Assembly: GCF_017832355.1 (NCBI RefSeq)
Contig: NZ_JAFIBY010000005.1
Location: forward strand, 391,671-455,670
Source: Serratia sp. PL17
GTDB lineage: Bacteria > Pseudomonadota > Gammaproteobacteria > Enterobacterales > Enterobacteriaceae
Length of the DNA stretch: 64,000 nucleotides
Direction of reading: 5' to 3'
Of the stretch, positions 58,320 through 64,000 are shown in pieces. Within the stretch, counting starts at the first letter, position 1; each line of letters opens with the position of its first letter. Below the pieces are notes generated by a model. It was given only the letters and a program-made list of their open reading frames with translations. It searched no databases and was not told where the DNA came from. The translations under genes and the position numbers were made by a program.

Positions 58320-59114
58320 ATGAAAAAGATCATGATGATTGGTTACGGCGCGATGGCCAAAGAGGTGCTTTCCCGTCTACCGGATGGGGTGAGCGTTGGC
58401 TGGATCGTGGCACGTGCGGCTCATCATCCGGCAATTGTCAGTGACTTTGGCGGCGCGGTGCAGGCGTTAACCCACCCGGATCGGTGTGCTGAACGGCCTG
58501 ATTTGGTGCTGGAGTGCGCCAGCCAGCAGGCGGTGGCAGAGTTTGGTGAAGCGGTGGTCATGCGTGGTTGGCCATTGGCGGTGATCTCTACCGGTGCGCT
58601 GGCGGATGCGGCGTTGCAGCAGCGGTTGCAGCAAGCCTGTCGGTTGCATCATGGGCAAGTGATTGTGCTGTCCGGCGCGGTGGCGGGTATGGACGGATTG
58701 GCATCGGCACGCGAAGGCGGGCTAGACAGCGTGACCTATCAGGCCTGCAAAAGCCCGGCGAGCTGGCGCGGCAGCATGGCGGAACAATTGATTGACCTCG
58801 ATGCCGTGAGCGAAGCGCAGGTATTTTTCGAAGGCTCGGCGCGGGAGGCGGCGCAGCTGTTCCCGGCCAATGCCAACGTGGCGGCGACCATTGCGCTGAA
58901 CGGTCTCGGAATGGACGCCACCCGAGTACGGTTGCTGGTGGATCCTGAGACCCGGCGCAACACCCACAGACTGCAGGTATGCGGGAACTTCGGTGAATTT
59001 CGGATTGAGCTGAGTGGCAACCCGTTAGCGAGCAATCCCAAGACATCAACCCTGGCTGCGTTAAGCGCAGTACAAGCCTGCCGCCGTCTGGTAGACGGTG
59101 GTTTTATTGCCTGA
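58320..59114 (+). CDS. L-aspartate dehydrogenase-like oxidoreductase
   Basis: Protein of 264 residues of the NadX/DUF108 family: GYGAMA nucleotide motif (8-13), STGALAD, LSGAVAG, LFPANANVAATIAL, and His216 in the NTHRLQV catalytic segment. Known members oxidise L-aspartate to iminoaspartate or do the reverse amination. NAD synthesis from aspartate is not expected here, since the cluster has no nadA/nadC. Use in an amine or imine step of the pathway is an inference. Confidence 0.82.
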   Translation: MKKIMMIGYGAMAKEVLSRLPDGVSVGWIVARAAHHPAIVSDFGGAVQALTHPDRCAERPDLVLECASQQAVAEFGEAVVMRGWPLAVISTGALADAALQQRLQQACRLHHGQVIVLSGAVAGMDGLASAREGGLDSVTYQACKSPASWRGSMAEQLIDLDAVSEAQVFFEGSAREAAQLFPANANVAATIALNGLGMDATRVRLLVDPETRRNTHRLQVCGNFGEFRIELSGNPLASNPKTSTLAALSAVQACRRLVDGGFIA

Positions 59115-59129
59115 ACGGCAGGAGTGAGC

Positions 59130-60599
59130 ATGGAAAAGTTAACGATTTTTGTGGCTGGGCGCTGGTGTGAAGGGCGAGGCGATGAGATGACCTCGGTGTT
59201 TCCGGCTGACGGCAGTGTCAATGCGCGGCTGTGTGCCGCCAGCATTGACGATGTGAACGACGCGGTGGCCGCAGCGGAACGTGCCTGGCGTGCACCTGAG
59301 TGGCGCGGGCTGGTGCCGCACCAGCGTGCCAGCATTCTGTACCGCGTCAGTAACCTGATTATGGCGCAGCAGGAAGAGCTGGCGCAGTTACAGACACGCG
59401 ATAACGGTAAACCACTGGCGGAAACCCGTGGTTTGGTAGCCAGCGCCGCGGCAACGGCTCGCTACTTTGCCGCAGCCTGCGAGGTGCTGGAGGGAGAACT
59501 GCCGACTCAACGCAGTGCTGAGGTGATGACGTTGAGCCAGTATCAACCGCTGGGGGTGATCGCCGCGATCACCCCGTGGAACTCACCGATTGCCAGTGAA
59601 ATGCAAAAGGTGGCGCCGGCATTGGCTGCGGGCAACGCGGTGATCCTCAAACCCGCCGAAGCCACGCCGCTGATGGCATTAAAACTGGCGGAGCTGTTTG
59701 AACAGGCGGGGTTGCCGGCCGGGTTACTCAGCGTACTGCCGGGCAAGGGTTCGGTGATTGGCGAAGCCTTGGCACGTCACCCGTTAGTGAAAAAGATTTC
59801 GTTTACCGGTGGCACCAATACCGGCCGCCATCTGGCGCATATCGCCGCCGACAAGCTGATCCCCACGTCGCTGGAGTTGGGCGGCAAGTCGCCAACTATC
59901 GTGCTGGAGGACGCCGATCTGGAACAGGCGGCACGCGGCATTTGTTACGGCATTTTCAGCTCCGCAGGGCAGGCTTGTATCGCCGGGTCGCGGCTGTTTG
60001 TGCATCGCTCTTTGTACCAGCCGTTGCTGGCACGCCTGAGTGAACTGGCGGCCGGTCTGCGGGTGGGTAATCCGCTGACGCCGGGAGTGCATCTCGGCCC
60101 GCTAATTAACGACAAGCATCGCCAAAGCGTGGCGGATTACGTGGCGCTGGCGCAACAGGAGGGCGGCAGGGTGGTGATTGGCGGCGAAGCCCCGGCAGAT
60201 CCGTTGCTGGCAGGCGGCAGCTATTACCTGCCGACGATTATCGACGGGTTGCGCAACAGCGCCCGCGCCTGTCAGGAAGAGATTTTTGGCCCGGTTCTGG
60301 TGGTGCTGCCGTTTGACGACGAGAAACAGCTCATTGAACAGGCCAATAACTCGGTGTATGGGCTGGCAGCCGGTATCTGGAGCCGTGACTTCACGCGGGC
60401 GATGGCGCTGGCGGAGCAACTGGAAACCGGCACGGTGTGGATCAATACCTACAAAACATTCTCCATTTCTACGCCGTTCGGCGGTTTTAAAGAGAGCGGT
60501 CTGGGCCGCGAAAAGGGCCTGCACGGCATCAAGGCTTACATGCAGCAGAAGAGCCTGTACCTGGCGCTTAACCATCAGGTAAATCGCTGGAGCGATTAG
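59130..60599 (+). CDS. NAD(P)-dependent aldehyde dehydrogenase
   Basis: Aldehyde dehydrogenase of 489 residues with general base E249 (LELGGKSP), catalytic C283 (GQACIAGS) and the C-terminal NTY/GGFKESGLGREKG segment. ATG at 59130 is preferred (GGAG 5 nt upstream) to the GTG at 59124. It should oxidise an aldehyde produced in the lower pathway, possibly from the ThDP enzyme next to it. Confidence 0.9.
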   Translation: MEKLTIFVAGRWCEGRGDEMTSVFPADGSVNARLCAASIDDVNDAVAAAERAWRAPEWRGLVPHQRASILYRVSNLIMAQQEELAQLQTRDNGKPLAETRGLVASAAATARYFAAACEVLEGELPTQRSAEVMTLSQYQPLGVIAAITPWNSPIASEMQKVAPALAAGNAVILKPAEATPLMALKLAELFEQAGLPAGLLSVLPGKGSVIGEALARHPLVKKISFTGGTNTGRHLAHIAADKLIPTSLELGGKSPTIVLEDADLEQAARGICYGIFSSAGQACIAGSRLFVHRSLYQPLLARLSELAAGLRVGNPLTPGVHLGPLINDKHRQSVADYVALAQQEGGRVVIGGEAPADPLLAGGSYYLPTIIDGLRNSARACQEEIFGPVLVVLPFDDEKQLIEQANNSVYGLAAGIWSRDFTRAMALAEQLETGTVWINTYKTFSISTPFGGFKESGLGREKGLHGIKAYMQQKSLYLALNHQVNRWSD

Positions 60600-60616
60600 G
60601 TTTGATCGACGGTGCG

Positions 60617-60656
60617 TACCCCCTTTGCCCCTGCAACTTGAAAGACGAAGGGTATA
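60617..60656 (+). repeat. ERIC end fragments (40 bp)
   Basis: TACCCCCTTTGCCCCTGCAACTTGAAAGACGAAGGGTATA-like sequence: its right part is the ERIC terminus and the left part a degenerate opposite end. It may be a collapsed element; it lies in the leader of the ThDP enzyme gene. Confidence 0.4.
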
Positions 60657-60682
60657 CAACGAACACAATAAGAAGGCAGATG

Positions 60683-62323
60683 ATGAGCGAGAAAATAACG
60701 GTTGGTGAGGCAATAGCCCGGACTCTGGAACAGTACGATGTGTCGGCGATGTACGGCATCATTTCGATTCATAATCTGCCGATCGCTGACGCAGTAGGCC
60801 AGCGTGGCAACATTCGCTTTGTACCGGCGCGTGGCGAAGCGGGAGCCGTCACCATGGCCGATGCGCATGGACGTTTCTCTGGTCTTGGTGTGGCCTTGAC
60901 CAGTACCGGCGCAGGTGCAGGCAATGCCGTTGGTGCGATGATCGAGGCGATGAACGCCAACACGCCGCTGCTGCATATTACCGGCCAGGTGGAAAAAGCG
61001 TATCTGGATGCCGATGCCGGTTTTATTCATGAAACCCGCGATCAGCTTGGTTTCCTACGTGCCTGCTCCAAACGTGCCTATCGGGTCAACTCCCCGGAAC
61101 AGGCGGTGGCAGTGATCCAACGGGCGATCCTCGATGCGCAGACCCTACCTTGTGGCCCGGTTGCGGTCGAGATCCCTATCGACATTCAGAGCAGCCTGGT
61201 CTCCAGTGCGGTGCTGAGCCAGCCTGTAGCGCCAGCTCCACTGCCGCAGGCCAGCGACGAAGCGGTTGAGCGGTTGTATCAGCGGCTGAAACAGGCCAAA
61301 CGCCCGTTACTCTGGCTGGGCGGCGGTGCGCTGGCCTGCGGAGACGCCGTGCGTAAACTGGCGGATGCCGGTATTACCGTGATCTCCAGTACGCACGGGC
61401 GCGGCATTTTGCCTGATAGCCATCCCCGTAGCCTGCGGGCGTTCCATAATTCGCCGAGCATTGAGGCGATCCTGACGCAGTGCGATTTGACGCTGGTGGC
61501 CGGTTCGCGGTTGCGCAGCAATGAAACCCGCACCTGGACGCTGCCGCTGCCGCGCCCATTGGTACAGATTGATATTGATCCGGCAGCGGCCAACCGCAAT
61601 TACCTGGCTGACGAATACATCAACGGCGACTGCGGTGCTTTGCTTAATGCGCTGGCTGTCCGACTGAATCCAGGTGAGAAGGTCAATGCCGAGTGGGATG
61701 CCGAGATCATTGCTGCGGTGCAGCAGGCGGAAAGCGCGTTGCGTCAGCAGTCGGGGGAATATGCCAAATTAAACGACGCCATTGCCGCTGCGCTGCCGCA
61801 GGATGGGTTGCTGGTGCGTGATATCACCGTCTCCGGTAGCGTCTGGGGCAGCCGTTTATTCCGCGCTATTTCGCCGTTGTGCAACATTCACTCGTTGGCG
61901 GGCGCGATTGGCATGGGTCTGCCGATGGCGATTGGCACCGCGATCGCCAACCCGCAGCGTAAGGTGGTTGGGCTGGTGGGCGACGGCGGGCTGGCGTTAG
62001 GCCTGGGCGAGCTGGCGACCATGGCGCAGGAGCAGGCGAATATCACTCTGCTGATCATGAACGACGGCGGTTATGGCGTGATGCGCGGCATTCAGGATAA
62101 ATATTTTGCCGGTCGCCAATACTATAACGAGCTGCATACCCCGGCGTTTACGCTGGTTGCCGAGGCTATGGGGCTGAAGGCATGGAAGGTGGACAATGCG
62201 GCGCAGTTCAATGGCGTGCTGGCAGAAGCGATTAATTATCCGGGGCCGTCGGTGGTGGAAGTGGATATGAACAGTATTGGGCCGTTGACCTTCGCCGGGC
62301 CGCCGCAAAAGAGTTTGTATTGA
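60683..62323 (+). CDS. Thiamine-diphosphate enzyme, acetolactate synthase/benzoylformate decarboxylase-like
   Basis: ThDP-dependent enzyme of 546 residues in the usual PYR-central-PP order. Catalytic E52 (ARGEAGAV) and the PP motif GDGG (433-436)...N460-D-G-G are present. It could decarboxylate a 2-oxo acid to an aldehyde for the adjacent ALDH or condense it with another carbonyl. Start at 60683: AAGG is 6 nt upstream. The upstream ERIC fragment separates it slightly from aldH, but it is probably the last gene of the unit. Substrate unknown. Confidence 0.88.
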   Translation: MSEKITVGEAIARTLEQYDVSAMYGIISIHNLPIADAVGQRGNIRFVPARGEAGAVTMADAHGRFSGLGVALTSTGAGAGNAVGAMIEAMNANTPLLHITGQVEKAYLDADAGFIHETRDQLGFLRACSKRAYRVNSPEQAVAVIQRAILDAQTLPCGPVAVEIPIDIQSSLVSSAVLSQPVAPAPLPQASDEAVERLYQRLKQAKRPLLWLGGGALACGDAVRKLADAGITVISSTHGRGILPDSHPRSLRAFHNSPSIEAILTQCDLTLVAGSRLRSNETRTWTLPLPRPLVQIDIDPAAANRNYLADEYINGDCGALLNALAVRLNPGEKVNAEWDAEIIAAVQQAESALRQQSGEYAKLNDAIAAALPQDGLLVRDITVSGSVWGSRLFRAISPLCNIHSLAGAIGMGLPMAIGTAIANPQRKVVGLVGDGGLALGLGELATMAQEQANITLLIMNDGGYGVMRGIQDKYFAGRQYYNELHTPAFTLVAEAMGLKAWKVDNAAQFNGVLAEAINYPGPSVVEVDMNSIGPLTFAGPPQKSLY

Positions 62324-62830
62324 GGATATAAAAAATGCCCGGCTCTGCCTAAACTCCGCTTACTCGAGGTGTTTTTTTGCGAGTTCAACGTTTTTTTCGG
62401 TCGATAAATGAATAACGTACCATGAGGCTCATGCGCCTCGACCGAGCAAGGGGCCGTAAGCGCGGCCCCTTGCAACCCGCGCTCTTGCCCACTCAGACGG
62501 TTGGCTGCGCTAACGGCTCTCACTTCATCACGCCGCATCACGGCCGGCTACGACAGGCGTCCCTGCCTGTCTCGCCTGAAACCGCCGTCCATGGCGGTTT
62601 CGCCTATGCGTTGTTCTTGCGTTCGACGTCTTCAGGGCGCTCAACGGCGTGCTCATCTCATTATTTTCACTGTCTTTCATCACGCAATGTCGCACTTAGG
62701 GTATTCGCGCGGCGGACAGAGGGTCTTAAGCAAAGGTGCGGGTGGGGAAGCGCCAATTGCCATTCATTGTGGCGGCAGAGAAGACTGGATTTTTATGGCA
62801 ACTCGACCTGCACTGAGCCTACAGGGGCCG
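62324..62830 (+). other. Intergenic region with tandem hairpins, possible prophage-gene remnant
   Basis: Within 507 bp there are perfect hairpins CAAGGGGCCG/CGGCCCCTTG (62447-62472), GACAGGC/GCCTGTC (62552-62571) and AAACCGCC/GGCGGTTT (62579-62600). The translated segment around 62560-62835 (with ASLPVSPETAVHGGFAYA and STCTEPTGAE) resembles, from memory, the Icd/Ash-like proteins of enterobacterial prophages, but has no good start or SD. It lies between the catabolic cluster and loiP. Confidence 0.35.
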
Positions 62831-62869
62831 AATAAAAAAAATGCCAATCAGGCTTAACCGATTGGCATT
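62831..62869 (-). terminator. Terminator of loiP
   Basis: AATGCCAATC/GATTGGCATT perfect 10-bp stem; on the minus strand it is followed by eight T residues. Confidence 0.9.
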
Positions 62870-62893
62870 GTGGCATCAGCCGGGCGTTTTATG

Positions 62894-63646
62894 TTACTTG
62901 CCGGCTGCGATGCGATCGCGAATATGCTGTGCACGTGCTTCGGAAGCAGGGTGATCGTCAAACATACTGCTTTGACGACCGGCTTCCATTTTAGCCAGTT
63001 TTTCGAAGCTGGTGACCAGCCCGTTTGGATCGATACCACGCTGTTTCATCAGATCGAAAGAATAGTCATCCGCTTCGCTTTCCTGTTTCTGGGAGAACTG
63101 CGCGTTAACCAGTTTTTCACCCATGTCTGCCAACTGTGACTGCGACAGCGAACCTATGATGCCGCCGGTTGAGGCTGCGGCGGTACGCAACGCCACTGTG
63201 CCATAAGCTACCTGCATCGCCTTGCGAGTATGGCCGAGCGCCACGTGACCCATTTCATGGCCCAGCACGCCTTCCACTTCATTGTCAGTCATCATGTCCA
63301 TGAGCCCGCTGTAAACGCGGATACAGCCGTTAGCCATTGCCCAGGCATTCACGTCTTTGGTGACGTAAACCTTGTAGTTAGCCGGTGTGCCGTTGATATT
63401 ATCCCCCAGCGCCGCAGCAATTTTGTTCAAACGCTTGGTGTAAGTGCTGTCGGCCGGCGCGATTTGTGCCTTGCTGTCCATCTCTGCGCAGGATTTATCA
63501 CTCAGAGTTTTGACGTCGTCATTGCTCAATGTCGCCGCCTGAAAGGCTTGCGCGCCAGACTGCATCAACGTATCGGTATTCAGGTTTTGACAGCCGCTTA
63601 CCAAGGTGGCAATGCTTAATGCAATCAAAGAGGTACGGATTTTCAT
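62894..63646 (-). CDS. loiP: Outer-membrane lipoprotein metalloprotease LoiP
   Basis: M48-family metalloprotease of 250 residues. Lipobox LVSGC (C19, next residue Gln, hence outer-membrane sorting). Zinc motif HEMGH (130-134), third ligand E190, and cysteines C53 and C108 that may form a disulfide. E. coli LoiP cleaves Phe-Phe bonds and works with BepA. AGGAAG precedes the ATG. Divergent from tktA, as in E. coli. Confidence 0.95.
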   Translation of the reverse strand: MKIRTSLIALSIATLVSGCQNLNTDTLMQSGAQAFQAATLSNDDVKTLSDKSCAEMDSKAQIAPADSTYTKRLNKIAAALGDNINGTPANYKVYVTKDVNAWAMANGCIRVYSGLMDMMTDNEVEGVLGHEMGHVALGHTRKAMQVAYGTVALRTAAASTGGIIGSLSQSQLADMGEKLVNAQFSQKQESEADDYSFDLMKQRGIDPNGLVTSFEKLAKMEAGRQSSMFDDHPASEARAQHIRDRIAAGK

Positions 63647-63884
63647 AAAGCCATCTTCCTGTGATAGTAACAAGGGGGAGTGTCATTTTTAGTTTAGGGA
63701 AATCGTGCTGCACGAGACTAGTGTACGATAGCAATTGGGAAAATAGTGTTATTCCGAAAAACCGACCAATCGTGCTAATAAGTTGTGAACTCGCTCTCAT
63801 TTGGTATTAGGGATTGCCGTTTTAATGCTGAGTCTGAGAAAATAGAAAACTTGACTGATTTTTTAATCCGACCTGGAGTAAAAC

Positions 63885-64000
63885 ATGTCCTCTCGTAAAG
63901 AGCTTGCCAACGCCATCCGCGCACTCAGCATGGACGCCGTACAAAAAGCAAATTCCGGCCACCCGGGTGCACCTATGGGCATGGCGGACATCGCCGAAGT
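63885..64000 (+). CDS. tktA: Transketolase A, 5' part
   Basis: The first 38 codons are identical or nearly so to E. coli TktA ([18 protein letters not shown]), ending in [13 protein letters not shown]. The gene continues beyond the window. It is a ThDP enzyme of the pentose phosphate pathway. TGGAGT lies 6 nt before the ATG. Confidence 0.97.
   Translation, partial: MSSRKELANAIRALSMDAVQKANSGHPGAPMGMADIAE

Noticed and set aside
49030..62323. Assignment of the cluster to the indole-3-acetate (iac), phenylpropionate (mhp/hca) or vanillate pathways
   Set aside because: No acyl-CoA dehydrogenase-like iacA, no beta subunit, no mhpDEF set, and no VanB-type reductase.
47386..62323. Genomic island with tRNA attachment site
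   Set aside because: No tRNA, direct repeats or integrase seen at either edge within the window.
62422..62857. Two overlapping ORFs of 137 and 118 codons as intact genes
   Set aside because: No ribosome-binding site, hairpins inside, and only partial resemblance to phage proteins; kept only as a possible remnant.

Overview
The window is chromosomal DNA of an enterobacterium, most likely a Serratia or close relative. Inference rests on near-identity of many proteins to E. coli K-12 counterparts recalled from memory (Lpd, AcnB, SpeD, DksA, MetK), an E. coli-like gene order over long stretches, and six ERIC elements plus three ERIC fragments. No tRNA, rRNA, CRISPR array, insertion sequence or integrase was seen. 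Almost all DNA is coding, and no core gene is broken.

Layout. 0-9 kb: lpd, acnB, yacL, speD, speE, yacC, with a 35-codon ORF and a possible small RNA between lpd and acnB. 9-18 kb: cueO behind a CueR-type promoter, hpt, can, yadGH, the polysaccharide deacetylase yadE and panD-panC-panB. 18-20 kb: qseBC behind a PmrA/QseB-type box, at a place where E. coli has other genes. 20-28 kb: folK, pcnB (ATT start), gluQ, dksA, sfsA, thpR, hrpB. 28-37 kb: mrcB and the Fur-type fhuACDB hydroxamate uptake operon. At 36.8-37.8 kb a HigBA-like toxin-antitoxin pair lies exactly where the E. coli minute-3 order stops and the metK-speA-speB-loiP-tktA neighbourhood (minute 66 in E. coli) starts. A three-gene envelope methionine-sulfoxide repair operon (msrB, dipZ, msrA) separates speA from speB.

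47.4-62.3 kb is the accessory part: a 15 kb catabolic cluster between rluF and loiP. It encodes a Rieske ferredoxin, a single-subunit Rieske oxygenase, a FAD ferredoxin reductase, a dehydrogenase of the cis-diol type, an extradiol-type VOC dioxygenase, an alpha/beta hydrolase, a cupin, a second SDR with a lost catalytic Tyr/Lys, an aspartate-dehydrogenase-like protein, an aldehyde dehydrogenase, a ThDP enzyme, two MFS carriers and an IclR regulator. Together these can hydroxylate, rearomatise and cleave a ring, but the standard meta-pathway hydratase and aldolase are absent, so the lower pathway and the substrate are not predictable from known routes. This cluster is the best candidate for an undescribed system.

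Polyamine genes (speD, speE, speA, speB, yqgB) occur in two blocks brought within 40 kb of each other. The speA mRNA is predicted to have a leader of about 570 nt with a small ORF and alternative hairpins. ERIC elements sit directly on gene ends and supply the stop region of speE.
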